Of a stretch of 64,000 bases of DNA, positions 51,548-60,463 are shown piece by piece. The notes under the pieces are model-generated. The model was not told the DNA's origin. It saw nothing but the letters and a program-made list of their open reading frames with translations, and searched no databases. The position numbers and the translations under genes are program-made. The DNA lies in the NCBI RefSeq assembly GCF_001422925.1, contig NZ_LMNI01000011.1, positions 568,515 through 632,514 on the forward strand, read 5' to 3'. Positions within the stretch are counted from its first letter, which is position 1; the number at the start of each line of letters is the position of its first letter. Source of the DNA: Microbacterium sp. Leaf288. Its GTDB lineage: Bacteria > Actinomycetota > Actinomycetes > Actinomycetales > Microbacteriaceae.

Positions 51548-51553
51548 TAGGGT
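51548..51553 (+). promoter_or_regulatory. -10 box of leaderless DUF2207 transcript
   Basis: TAGGGT followed by 6 nt and the ATG at 51560. Confidence 0.5.
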
Positions 51554-51559
51554 GGGTGC

Positions 51560-53587
51560 ATGTCGGTGTCACGACGCGGGTGGCGTCGCTGGGGGATCGC
51601 CGCCGGGGTGTTCGCCGCGCTCGTCGTCGCGGGCGCGATCACGCTCGGCGTCGCGACGGCCGCCGCGACGCCCGCGGCGATCGGCGCGCGGGGGAGCGAA
51701 CGCCCTGCTGTCCTGAATGCGATGGCGGCAGCATCCGTCGACGATTTCACGTTCGATTCGTTCCAGGCCGACTACTGGCTCGTCCGCGGCACGGGCGAGC
51801 GCAGCCGCCTGCTCACCACCGAGACGATCGTGGCGCGCTTCCCGGACTTCGACCAGAACAAGGGCATGGTGCGGGCGCTGCCGGTCGTCGACAGCGGCAT
51901 CGACCTCGGCACCGTCGTCTACACCGTGACCGGGGCCGACGGCGCGGCGATCCCGTGGTGGACCGAGCGCGACGGCGACTGGATCTACGTGCTCACCGGA
52001 GACGACTCGTACGTGCGCGGTGCGCAGACCTACGTCATCACGTACGAGATGAGCGACGTCGTGCTGCGCTACGACGACACCGCGGCCGACGAGTTCTACT
52101 GGGACACCGTCGGCACCGACCATGCGCAGCCGTTCGGCGTGGTGACCGCCGACGTGCATGTGGCGACGGATGCTGCCGCCGGCCTGATCGAGGGGCGCGC
52201 GTTCTGCTACACCGGCCCCTACGGATCGACCGAGCGGTGCGCGATCGAGCGCGCGGCGGAGGCGGAGCCGCTGCCGGACGCCGTGCAGGCGTGGGCGCAG
52301 GCCGTCGGCGCGCCGGCCACGACCGCCGTGGCGTTCACCGCCGGGGACGAGGGGCTCGGCCCGAACGAGAACGTGACCGTGGCGCTCGGCTTCGAGCAGG
52401 GGACTTTCGCGGCGCCGAGCCCGCCCCCGCCGCCGCCGTACCCGTGGTGGCTGTGGATCCTCCCCGGGTTCGCGCTGCTGTCGGGCATCGGCGGTCTGGT
52501 GTTCGTGCTCGTGGTGAAAGCCGCCGCGCGTCGGAACCCCGACCGGTCACCGGTGATCGTGCAGTACACGCCGCCCGACGACGAGTCGCTGACGCTGTCG
52601 GCCGGGGTGCTCGACGTCCCCGAGCGCGCGCTGGCGGCGAACGTGGTCGATCTCGCGGTGAAGGACGCGGTCGAGATCCGGGCGACGGGCGACCGCGAGG
52701 ATGCCGACGACTTCGAAGTGGTGTTGCAGGGCAGCGCCGGTCTCGACAGTGACGAGCGGCGCATCGTCGACACGCTGTTCGGCCGCAAGGCCGAACCCGG
52801 CGCTGACGTGGATCTCGGCGCGTTCGCGCGCAAGCCCCCGGCGCGCGCTGTCACCTACGTGCGGCGGATCGACGAGTTCACCGTTCAGCGCGGGTACCGC
52901 AGCAAGCTGCCGGACTGGATCACGCTGCTGCGCGGCTTCCTCCAGCTGGCCGGGCTGCCGTTGGCGATGCTGCTCATCTTCTTCGCTGACGGCGCGTTCG
53001 TGGTGCTCGACCCCCTCGGACAGTGGGGGAACGTCATCTACTTCGCCGCGCTGGGCAGCGCCTTCTTCGCGTTCATCGGTCTGCCGTTCTTCTCGCTCCC
53101 GAAGTCGGTGCTCACGGTCGCGGGCGGCATGCACAAGACCTATCTCGAGGGGATCCGCGAGTATCTGCAGCTCGCGGAGGAGGACCGGTTGCGCGCGGCG
53201 CAGTCGCCGCGGACCGCCGATCTCGTGTCGTCGGGGCGTCGTCCCTACGGGGAGGTGCCAGACGCCGCTGGCGCATCCGTCGTGAACCTCTATGAACGCC
53301 TGCTGCCGTACGCGGTGCTGTTCGGCATGGAGCGCGAGTGGGTGAACGTCATCCGCGCGGCCGGAGCAGACGAGGTCGGCTCGCAGCTTGCGCTGTTCGA
53401 CGCGGTGACCTCGCACTCGCTGTCCGACGCGTCGTCGTCGATCGGACGGCTCGCGGCCACCCCGGTGTCACGGCCGGGATCGTCGTCGAGCTCGTCCTCG
53501 AGCTCGAGCTGGTCGTTCTCGGGCGGATCGTCCGGAGGCGGGTTCTCGGGTGGTGGAGGCGGCGGGGGAGGCTTCGGCGGTCGCTGA
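51560..53587 (+). CDS. DUF2207 domain membrane protein
   Basis: 675-residue predicted membrane protein. A signal/anchor helix ([20 protein letters not shown]) is followed by the extracytoplasmic DUF2207 domain (about residues 55-285: [48 protein letters not shown]). A helix [20 protein letters not shown] comes next, then a cytoplasmic domain, a pair of helices around residues 450-510, and a Ser-rich then Gly-rich tail ([21 protein letters not shown]). Family function is unknown. Tails like this are typical and may aid localisation. Confidence 0.85.
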
Positions 53588-53637
53588 TCCTCGCCCGGCG
53601 CCGGCTCAGGTGCGGCGGGCGCCGGAGCGCCACCGAC

Positions 53638-53643
53638 TACGCT
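53638..53643 (+). promoter_or_regulatory. -10 box of leaderless tdk transcript
   Basis: TACGCT followed by 6 nt and the GTG at 53650. Confidence 0.5.
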
Positions 53644-53649
53644 CGATCC

Positions 53650-54297
53650 GTGGCCAAGCTCTACTTCCGCTACGGGGCGATGAACTCCGGCAAGTCGACG
53701 TCGCTCCTGCAGGCCGCGTACAACTACGAGGAGCGAGGGCAGCACGTGCTCCTCGCCAAGCCCGCCATCGACACCAAGGGTGCCGACCAGATCGACAGCC
53801 GCCTCGGGGTCAAGCGCACGGTCGACTTCCTGGTGCGTCCCCAGGACGACATCCGCACGCTGTTCGCGGAGCACCGCGCGCGCGTCAAGGCCGAGGCGGC
53901 CGACACCCTCGTTCCGGAGTCCGAGGAGCACGAGGTCGATGTCGCGTGCCTGCTCATCGACGAGGCGCAGTTCCTGACCCGGGAGCAGGTCGACGATCTG
54001 CTCCGCATCGTCGTCTTCGATGGCGTGCCGGTGCTGGCGTACGGCATCCGCACCGACTTCCAGACCCAGGCGTTCCCGGGGTCCGCGCGGCTGCTCGAGC
54101 TCGCCCACAGCCTCGAAGAGCTGAAGACCATCTGCCGCTGCGGTCGCAAGGCGCTGTTCAACGCCCGCCTCGTCGGCGGCCGATTCGTCTTCGACGGCGA
54201 CCAGGTTGCGATCGACGAGCTCACGGCAGACCGCGTCACGTACGAATCGCTGTGCGCCGAGGACTACCTCCGCGCCTCGGGCGGCCGTCTGGAGTAG
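53650..54297 (+). CDS. tdk: Thymidine kinase
   Basis: 215-residue type II thymidine kinase of the pyrimidine salvage pathway. P-loop YGAMNSGKSTSLLQ (G9-T17), Walker B with catalytic Glu in LLIDEAQFLTREQV, and lasso region GIRTDFQTQAFPGSARLL. The zinc-binding part shows CRCGRKA; the second CxxC pair of longer enzymes is not obvious, the nearest cysteine being in YESLCAEDY. GTG start at 53650 supported by a -10 box 6 nt upstream; coding upstream of it overlaps the DUF2207 gene. Confidence 0.9.
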   Translation: MAKLYFRYGAMNSGKSTSLLQAAYNYEERGQHVLLAKPAIDTKGADQIDSRLGVKRTVDFLVRPQDDIRTLFAEHRARVKAEAADTLVPESEEHEVDVACLLIDEAQFLTREQVDDLLRIVVFDGVPVLAYGIRTDFQTQAFPGSARLLELAHSLEELKTICRCGRKALFNARLVGGRFVFDGDQVAIDELTADRVTYESLCAEDYLRASGGRLE

Positions 54298-54304
54298 GCC
54301 GGGC

Positions 54305-55135
54305 TCAGGCCGTCTCGGGTGCGCGTCCGCGCCGGCGGGGGAGCGGGATCAGCATCGATGTCGTCCGCTGGTACTCGCGGTAGGCCGGGTACTTCGAGGT
54401 CGAGATCGATTCGGTGAACACGGTCGACCCGATGAACAGCACCGTCAGCAGGGCGGCGCCGGCGATCGTCCAGTTCAGCCAGCTGCCGCCGTCGGCGACG
54501 AGGGCGACGGCGCCGAGCGCGTAGAACGCCCACCACTGCGCCTGCTCGAAGAAGAAGTTCGGGTGGCGGCTGTAGCCGAAGAGCCCGGTCGTGACGAAGC
54601 CGGGCTCGAGCGTGCCGCCCGCCGCCTTCTTGGCCTGGTGGAACGCCCACTGCTGCTGATCCGCCACGGTCTCACCGACCAGGAACGCGGCGAACAGCAC
54701 CGCGAACGCGGCATCCCATCCGGTGAACGGCACGGGATGCTGCCACGCGATGTACGCGGGAAGCGAGATGAGGACGAGCAGCGCGCTCTGGAAGAGCACG
54801 ATGAAGAAGAAGTTGAACAGCTGGAACTGCCAGCGCGTCATGCGGCCGCGCAGGATCGCCCACCGGTAGTCCTCCATGCCGGTGTAGCCGCCCTTGCGCG
54901 CGAAGTTGAAGGTGAGCCGGGCGCCCCACGCCGTGACCAGGAGCGCCATCACGACGAGGCGCGCCGCGTCGACGCCCGCGATCAGCGCGGCGGCGGCGAA
55001 GATCCAGACGTAGATCACGGGGACGATCGACCACAGCCTGTCGATCCAGGACGTCTCGTTCGTGACGAGTGAGGTGATCCAGCAGAACGCGGCAGCCACG
55101 CCCGCGACGATGAGGACGAGGAGGAGGGGGTCCAT
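54305..55135 (-). CDS. DUF1295 membrane protein (steroid 5-alpha-reductase-like)
   Basis: 276-residue polytopic membrane protein of the DUF1295/ICMT-like group. Seven or so helices begin PLLLVLIVAGVAAAFCWITS. Key family residues are in GGYTGMEDYRWAILRGRMTR, VADQQQWAFHQAKKA, and LFGYSRHPNFFFEQAQWWAF (the NADPH/cofactor motif of 5-alpha-reductases), with SKYPAYREYQRTTSMLIPLP at the end. The ATG at 55135 has -10 TACGCT (55142-55147, minus strand) 6 nt upstream. Substrate unknown, perhaps a lipid double bond. Confidence 0.85.
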   Translation of the reverse strand: MDPLLLVLIVAGVAAAFCWITSLVTNETSWIDRLWSIVPVIYVWIFAAAALIAGVDAARLVVMALLVTAWGARLTFNFARKGGYTGMEDYRWAILRGRMTRWQFQLFNFFFIVLFQSALLVLISLPAYIAWQHPVPFTGWDAAFAVLFAAFLVGETVADQQQWAFHQAKKAAGGTLEPGFVTTGLFGYSRHPNFFFEQAQWWAFYALGAVALVADGGSWLNWTIAGAALLTVLFIGSTVFTESISTSKYPAYREYQRTTSMLIPLPRRRGRAPETA

Positions 55136-55185
55136 GGGGTCAGCGTAGTGGTCCGCGCGGACACACGGCGTCATGCGGGTTGTAT

Positions 55186-55218
55186 GTGGTCCGACCACAC
55201 GCTATCTTGGTCAGACCA
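55186..55218 (+). promoter_or_regulatory. Twin LldR operators and promoter of lldR-lldD
   Basis: TGGTCCGACCA (55187-55197, flanked by G and C as part of the palindrome) and TGGTCAGACCA (55208-55218) match the FadR/LldR consensus TGGTC-N-GACCA, with centres 21 bp apart. TATCTT (55203-55208) between them is the likely -10. L-lactate should relieve repression. Confidence 0.8.
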
Positions 55219-55272
55219 CACCGTGCCCTTCAAAGACGGAGGGCGCCGGATCCGACATCGACGAGGAGATCC

Positions 55273-56022
55273 GTGGCAGGCACCCCGACTCCGCCCGCGC
55301 TCGCGCCCGCACGCGCGTGGCGCGTCGTGCTCGAGAAGATCGAGACCGACCTGCTCGACGGCACCCTCAAGCCCGGTGATCGCCTCGCCCCCGAGCGCGA
55401 GCTCGCCGCCACTCTCGGTGTGGGGCGCTCCAGCGTCCGCGAGGCGCTGCGCGTCCTCGAGGTGATGGGGCTCATCCGCACCGGCACCGGGTCGGGGCCG
55501 ACCTCCGGGGCCATCATCATCGCGACGCCGCAGGGCGGCATGTCGGCGCTGCTGCGGCTGCAGGTCGCCGCGCAGGGCTTCCCGTTCGACGACGTCGTCG
55601 CCACGCGGCTCGTGCTCGAATCGGCCGTCGTCGACGCGCTCGCCGCCGACCCGACGCGCTCGACGGTGCAGGCGCGCGAGGTGCTCGTCGCGATGGACGC
55701 CGACGACCTCACCGCCCCCGAGTTCCTCGCGCTCGACGCCCAGCTACATCTCGCCCTCGCCGAGGCGTCCGGCAACCTCGTCATCGCGGCGATGATGGCG
55801 GGCCTGCGCACGGCGATCGAGTCGTACGTGCAAGCGGGCGCGGCGGGCATCGCGCAATGGGATGCCGCGGCCGAACGCCTGCGCCACGAGCATCACGCGA
55901 TCCTCGACGCCGTCGACGCAGGCGATCCCGCGCTCGCCCGCACCCTCGTCCACGACCACATCGTCGGCTACTACGCAGCGGCGGGTCTCGCCCGCTCGAC
56001 CGCCGCACGCACGCAGATCTGA
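55273..56022 (+). CDS. lldR: FadR-type GntR regulator of lactate use
   Basis: 249-residue GntR/FadR regulator. The winged helix contains LLDGTLKPGDRLAPERELAA and VGRSSVREALRVLEVMGLIR. The FCD ligand domain (VVATRLVLESAVVDALAAD, FLALDAQLHLALAEASGN, HHAILDAVDAGDPALARTLV) has the Asp and His residues of the metal/carboxylate site. GTG start at 55273 has GAGGAG upstream. Located 18 bp before lldD; LldR-type boxes precede it, so autoregulated lactate control is very likely. Confidence 0.9.
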   Translation: MAGTPTPPALAPARAWRVVLEKIETDLLDGTLKPGDRLAPERELAATLGVGRSSVREALRVLEVMGLIRTGTGSGPTSGAIIIATPQGGMSALLRLQVAAQGFPFDDVVATRLVLESAVVDALAADPTRSTVQAREVLVAMDADDLTAPEFLALDAQLHLALAEASGNLVIAAMMAGLRTAIESYVQAGAAGIAQWDAAAERLRHEHHAILDAVDAGDPALARTLVHDHIVGYYAAAGLARSTAARTQI

Positions 56023-56040
56023 CCCATCGGAGAGGTATTC

Positions 56041-57489
56041 ATGGTCACCCGGCAGTTCCCCAACCCCAAGGAGCTCCTCGAGCTCATGCAGTTCAAGAAG
56101 CCCGAGCTCGACGGCAAGAAGCGCCGCCTCGAGTCCGCGCTCACGATCTATGACCTGCGTGACATCGCCAAGCGCCGCACCCCCAAGGCCGCCTTCGACT
56201 ACACCGACGGTGCGGCCGAAGGCGAGCTCTCGCTGTCGCGGGCGCGGCAGGCGTTCGAGGACATCGAGTTCCACCCCGACGTGCTGCGCCCCGCCGAGAA
56301 CGTCGACATGTCGACCGAGATCCTCGGCGGCCCGTCGGCCATGCCTTTCGGTATCGCGCCGACCGGCTTCACACGCCTCATGCAGACCGAAGGCGAGATC
56401 GCCGGCGCCGGCGCGGCCGGTGCCGCCGGCATCCCGTTCACGCTGTCGACGCTCGGCACGACGTCGATCGAGGGCGTGAAGGCCGCGAACCCCAACGGGC
56501 GCAACTGGTTCCAGCTGTACGTCATGCGCGACCGCGAGATCTCGTACGCCCTGGCCCGCCGCGCCGCCGAAGCAGGCTTCGACACGCTGCAGTTCACGGT
56601 CGACACGCCGGTCGCCGGCGCCCGCCTGCGCGACAAGCGCAACGGCTTCTCGATCCCACCGCAGCTGACGCTCGGCACCATCGTCAACGCGATCCCGCGC
56701 CCGTGGTGGTGGTACGACTTCCTCACCACGCCCAAGCTCGAGTTCGCATCGCTCTCGACGACGGGCGGCACGGTCGGCGAGCTGCTCAACTCGGCCATGG
56801 ACCCGACCATCAGCTACGACGACCTCGCGATCATCCGCGAGATCTGGCCGGGCAAGATCGTGATCAAGGGCGTGCAGAACGTCGCCGACTCGAAGCGCCT
56901 CATCGACGCCGGCGTCGACGGCATCATCCTGTCGAACCACGGCGGCCGTCAGCTCGACCGCGCGCCGATCCCGTTCCGCCTGCTGCCCGAGGTCATCCGC
57001 GAGGTCGGCAAGGACGCCACGGTCATGGTCGACACCGGCATCATGAACGGCGCCGACATCGTCGCCTCGATCGCACTCGGTGCGAAGTTCACGCTCATCG
57101 GCCGCGCGTACCTGTACGGCCTGATGGCCGGCGGACGACAGGGCGTAGACCGCACCATCGCGATCCTGCGCAGCGAGATCGAGCGCACGATGAAGCTCCT
57201 CGGCGTCTCGTCCATCGCGGAGCTCGAGCCGCGACACGTCACGCAGCTGCAGCGACTCGTCCCGGTCGCGGTGTCGGCCCCCGCCGCTGAGGCGGCCGTC
57301 GCCGCGGCACCGCGCCCGCGCGCGGCTCGTGCGACGACCGCGTCGAGCCGTGCGAAGTCGGTCCCCACGCCCCCTCCGGGCGACGCCGGCGCGTCGGCCG
57401 GAGCCTCCGGGCGGGTGGGCCCCGCTGCAGCATCCCGTCCCGTGAAGGCCCCGGCGGCGAAGAGCACCGGGCCCCGCGCCAAAGCTTGA
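56041..57489 (+). CDS. lldD: L-lactate dehydrogenase (quinone), FMN type, with C-terminal tail
   Basis: 482-residue FMN-dependent alpha-hydroxyacid oxidase that turns L-lactate into pyruvate. Motifs: [60 protein letters not shown], and [12 protein letters not shown] with the catalytic His (residues ~297-304). The enzyme core ends near residue 410. About 70 more residues, rich in Ala, Pro, Arg and Lys with no predicted fold, follow ([16 protein letters not shown] and similar). GAGAGG precedes the ATG. Confidence 0.95.
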   Translation: MVTRQFPNPKELLELMQFKKPELDGKKRRLESALTIYDLRDIAKRRTPKAAFDYTDGAAEGELSLSRARQAFEDIEFHPDVLRPAENVDMSTEILGGPSAMPFGIAPTGFTRLMQTEGEIAGAGAAGAAGIPFTLSTLGTTSIEGVKAANPNGRNWFQLYVMRDREISYALARRAAEAGFDTLQFTVDTPVAGARLRDKRNGFSIPPQLTLGTIVNAIPRPWWWYDFLTTPKLEFASLSTTGGTVGELLNSAMDPTISYDDLAIIREIWPGKIVIKGVQNVADSKRLIDAGVDGIILSNHGGRQLDRAPIPFRLLPEVIREVGKDATVMVDTGIMNGADIVASIALGAKFTLIGRAYLYGLMAGGRQGVDRTIAILRSEIERTMKLLGVSSIAELEPRHVTQLQRLVPVAVSAPAAEAAVAAAPRPRAARATTASSRAKSVPTPPPGDAGASAGASGRVGPAAASRPVKAPAAKSTGPRAKA

Positions 57490-57500
57490 CCTTCTGACGG

Positions 57501-57627
57501 CTGCTCGCCTGTCACGATGTGCCGCTCACCGCGGCAGGTTGTGGCAGGCGAGCAGTCTTGTCAGCGGGGATGCTGCTCACTTGTCACGACGTGCCGGCAC
57601 GAGCCGCAGGTCGTGACAGGCGAGCGG
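57501..57627. repeat. Two tandem copies of a ~55-bp palindromic element
   Basis: Copy A pairs CTGCTCGCCTGTCAC (57501-57515) with 57541-57555 (14 of 15). Copy B pairs CTGCTCACTTGTCACGAC (57573-57590) with GTCGTGACAGGCGAGCGG (57610-57627; 15 of 18). The two share the direct core TGTCACGA-GTGCC. It lies between the convergent lldD and HAD genes. Confidence 0.65.
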
Positions 57628-57635
57628 ATGGCGCG

Positions 57636-58412
57636 TCAGACGCGGACGGGGAGCGTGGGGATCAGCTGCTCGAGGTAGACCACGGTGTCTTCCCAGCCGT
57701 CGACCGCGTGGCAGCGCACGCCCATCGCGAGCACGGGGTAGTCGTTGCCGTCGGGGTCGAGGCGGTCGCCCACGAAGAGCATGTCGTCGAGGGAGATGCC
57801 GGTCTGCTCGGCGAGCTGACGCATGCCGTAGGCCTTGTCGATGCCCTGCTCGGTGATGTCGACCGAGGTCGAGCCGCCGGAGCGCACCTCGAGATCGGGC
57901 AGCAGCGCCGCGACGGCGGCGCGCAGGCTGTTCTTCTTCTCGCCGGTGGGGTCCCACGCGGTCTTCGCGGGGACGGGGGCCTTCTGGCCGAGCGCCGAGA
58001 AGGTGATCTGAGACCCGCGGTCTTCGAGGATGTCGCCCCACGTCTCGGACTCCCAGAGCCCGAGGCGGCGAGCCTCGCCCTCGACGGCGGTGAGCGCGCG
58101 GGACTTCTGATCGTCCGTGAGCGAGCGCTTGTAGACCGTGACGACCTCGTCCTCGGTGAGGCGGTAGTACTGCGTGCCGCACGTCGGGAGCAGGTGCAGA
58201 CGCGCCAGAGTGTCGGCGGAGGCGTCCGGAAGGCGGTCAACGACCTGCGTCGTGAACTGCAGGAGCTGGCCGCCGGAGATGATCGCCACCTCGACGCGCT
58301 CGGCCAGCGCGATCAGCAGTTCGCCGATGCGGGGGTCGATCTGGCTCTTCGAAGGAGCGAGCGTGTCGTCGAGATCGAAGGCGACGAGGAGGGGCGGGAT
58401 GCTGTGGTCCAT
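57636..58412 (-). CDS. HAD-IIB family hydrolase, phosphomannomutase-like
   Basis: 258-residue HAD phosphatase with a C2B cap, similar to eukaryotic-type phosphomannomutases. Motif I is LLVAFDLDDTLAPSKSQIDP, motif II VAIISGGQLLQF, then a cap with PTCGTQYYRLTEDEVVTVYK, and motifs III/IV GIDKAYGMRQLAEQTG and MLFVGDRLDPDGNDYPVLAMG. The ATG at 58412 has GAAAGGA 8 nt upstream and is better than a TTG further up. It lies directly behind tRNA-Pro and its hairpin. Role in sugar-phosphate metabolism likely, mutase versus phosphatase open. Confidence 0.8.
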   Translation of the reverse strand: MDHSIPPLLVAFDLDDTLAPSKSQIDPRIGELLIALAERVEVAIISGGQLLQFTTQVVDRLPDASADTLARLHLLPTCGTQYYRLTEDEVVTVYKRSLTDDQKSRALTAVEGEARRLGLWESETWGDILEDRGSQITFSALGQKAPVPAKTAWDPTGEKKNSLRAAVAALLPDLEVRSGGSTSVDITEQGIDKAYGMRQLAEQTGISLDDMLFVGDRLDPDGNDYPVLAMGVRCHAVDGWEDTVVYLEQLIPTLPVRV

Positions 58413-58432
58413 GACGTCCGTCCTTTCATGCA

Positions 58433-58460
58433 AGAGGCTCCGCCTTCCGGCGGAGCCTCT
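58433..58460 (-). terminator. Hairpin downstream of tRNA-Pro
   Basis: AGAGGCTCCGCC (58433-58444), loop TTCC, GGCGGAGCCTCT (58449-58460). It starts 3 nt past the tRNA 3' end, so it likely ends that transcript. Confidence 0.65.
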
Positions 58461-58463
58461 CCG

Positions 58464-58540
<77 letters not shown>

Positions 58541-58558
58541 TTTTGCAACCCTCCGAGT

Positions 58559-60109
58559 CTAACCGATCGTCAGGGGTGCTGCTGACCACGGCCGCCTCGA
58601 GCTGACGATCGCGGCGCCGAGGCTGAGGAGAGCGATGGCGATCGCGGCGGGCCCGCGGAGGGAGGCGGCCTCCGCGCCGGTGGCTGCCAGCTCCGGCAGA
58701 GGCGCATCGGCCGGGGCGGGAGGCGCTTCGGCGACAGGAGGGGGAGTGGGCGTCGGCGCCGGTGGCGGCGGGGCGATCACGGCGACCTGCGAGGGCTCGC
58801 CGAACCGTTCGGTCCAGGCGAAGTCTGCGCCGGTGTGGGCGACGACGGAGGGGATCTGGTCGGCCGCACGCAGGCTCCACACGGCGGTGTAGTACCCCGA
58901 CTTGGTCATCTCCCACGAGGAGCTGACCGTGTACGGGGCGGCCGGGCCTGTCGCGGGGTCGGTCGTGAGCTGCAGCGTGCCGACGATGGCCTCGTCACCC
59001 GGCGCCGTCGACCCGGCGACGGGCTCGGTGTCGGTGCGGTAGACGATGGCGCTCGCGGTCACCGGCAGGTAGGAGCCGTCGTCGGCGCGCGGCCACGAGC
59101 CCTCGGTCGCGGTGAAAGTGACCTCATCCACGTACGGACCGCCTGCTGCGTCGCGCGTCGTGACCTGCGTCGAGATGGCCGGCGCGAACGGAGGGATGCG
59201 CGGGGCGGCGTCGGCCCCGGACACGTCGAACTGAACATGCCCCACGGGTCCGGCCGTCTCCTGGCCACCCGGCGTCGTGAAGTGTCGCACCGCGGCGGCA
59301 AGGCCGGCGTCGAAGCGACCTGCGCCGCTCACGGTGTAGGGACGACCTTCGGCCGGCGGCGAGGTGCGGATGGCGTGCGTCGACCCCGATGCCGCGTTCT
59401 CGAGCGTCGGCGAGCCCGACTCCGCGAAGACCGCGTTCGTCAGGGTGATCGTGCCCGTCGCTGCGGCGGTCGTGTCGACTCGGAGGGTCCCGCTGCGGTG
59501 GTCGGCGGCATCCGTCGTGAACACGAGGCTTCCGCTCGCGGTGGAAGGACCCGCCGCAGCACGTATGGCTTCGTCGTAGTACGCCACGGCACGCTCCTGG
59601 ACGGCGCGGTCGTGCTGCGGGGACAGCGCGGACATCGTCCAGTGGATGGCGCCGGCGAGCGAGTCCCCACGGTAGCCGAAGGCATGCAGCGTCTCTTCGC
59701 GGTTCGCGATGGCCTTGACCGCCCACGCCACCGCGGCGGCCTGGACGGGGTCGCCGGTCTGCCCGTACCTCGTCACCAGGAGATTGATGCCGGCGAGCTG
59801 CTGCGGCGAGAGACCGGCGGCCGACCCGCTCGTTCCGTGGTCGGCCGTCTGGCCGGTCGGCGCGGGCGCTCCGGGGGTGATGCAGTACGTGTGCACGCCG
59901 TCGACCAGCATCGATCCGTGCCACCCGTAGGCGGAGATGGGAGCCCACGTTCCGAATCCGCTGCCGCGCTCGGCGGCGTCGGCGCGGGACGGCGCGAGGA
60001 AAGTGATCGCGATCACGATCGCGATGACGGCGAGGAACACGGCAGGCGTGCGCCGACGGACAGGAAGTCGGATCGGCGCTGCCGCGTCGTCGGTCGCAGA
60101 GCCGCTCAT
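58559..60109 (-). CDS. Thioester-domain surface protein with LAATG sortase signal
   Basis: 516-residue secreted protein. A signal helix (FLAVIAIVIAITFLAPSRADA) is followed by a TQXA-like thioester domain: the Cys is in GVHTYCITPGAPAP (about residue 76) and the likely partner Gln in PVQAAAVAWAVKAIANREE. Such Cys-Gln bonds let surface proteins bind host or other surfaces covalently. Ig-like stalk domains follow (about residues 200-440), then a Pro-rich segment and PELAATGAEAASLRGPAAIA with an ending hydrophobic helix and RRP. LAATG resembles the LAxTG signal of class E sortases. The start overlaps the upstream small gene (ATGA). Confidence 0.85.
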   Translation of the reverse strand: MSGSATDDAAAPIRLPVRRRTPAVFLAVIAIVIAITFLAPSRADAAERGSGFGTWAPISAYGWHGSMLVDGVHTYCITPGAPAPTGQTADHGTSGSAAGLSPQQLAGINLLVTRYGQTGDPVQAAAVAWAVKAIANREETLHAFGYRGDSLAGAIHWTMSALSPQHDRAVQERAVAYYDEAIRAAAGPSTASGSLVFTTDAADHRSGTLRVDTTAAATGTITLTNAVFAESGSPTLENAASGSTHAIRTSPPAEGRPYTVSGAGRFDAGLAAAVRHFTTPGGQETAGPVGHVQFDVSGADAAPRIPPFAPAISTQVTTRDAAGGPYVDEVTFTATEGSWPRADDGSYLPVTASAIVYRTDTEPVAGSTAPGDEAIVGTLQLTTDPATGPAAPYTVSSSWEMTKSGYYTAVWSLRAADQIPSVVAHTGADFAWTERFGEPSQVAVIAPPPPAPTPTPPPVAEAPPAPADAPLPELAATGAEAASLRGPAAIAIALLSLGAAIVSSRRPWSAAPLTIG

Positions 60110-60360
60110 TCGGCGTCTCCGCTGACGGGCACGAACGGGAGGTGCCGGCCGAATCCACGGGTTCGTTGATCGTCGCCGTGATCGGCACCGTCCGTCGTGT
60201 CGGGGACGAAAGGAGCAGACACGACCCCGATGACCAGCGCGATGAGGAGCGCGAGCAGTCGCAGTCGCACGGGCAGCCCGATGCCGTGAACCATCGTCGC
60301 GGCGACGAGCGTGTTCCGGAAGGGGGGATCAGCGGGTCGTGTGGAACGCGGAGCAGCCAT
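60106..60360 (-). CDS. Small single-pass membrane protein coupled to the surface protein
   Basis: 84-residue protein with one transmembrane helix (LRLLALLIALVIGVVSAPFV) after a short N-terminal part and a polar C-terminus (DTTDGADHGDDQRTRG). I do not recognise it. Its stop overlaps the start of the thioester surface protein (ATGA), so the two are translated together. It could assist export or anchoring. ATG at 60360; frames further upstream have no support. Confidence 0.6.
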   Translation of the reverse strand: MAAPRSTRPADPPFRNTLVAATMVHGIGLPVRLRLLALLIALVIGVVSAPFVPDTTDGADHGDDQRTRGFGRHLPFVPVSGDAE

Positions 60361-60463
60361 GCATCGAGGATCGGCGCCTCGGGCCGGCGGCGGCGGCCGC
60401 GGGCGGCGAACTGTGGATGGCCGATCCGCGAGCGCGGTTGGGGAGGAGGCCCGGGGGACGCCG

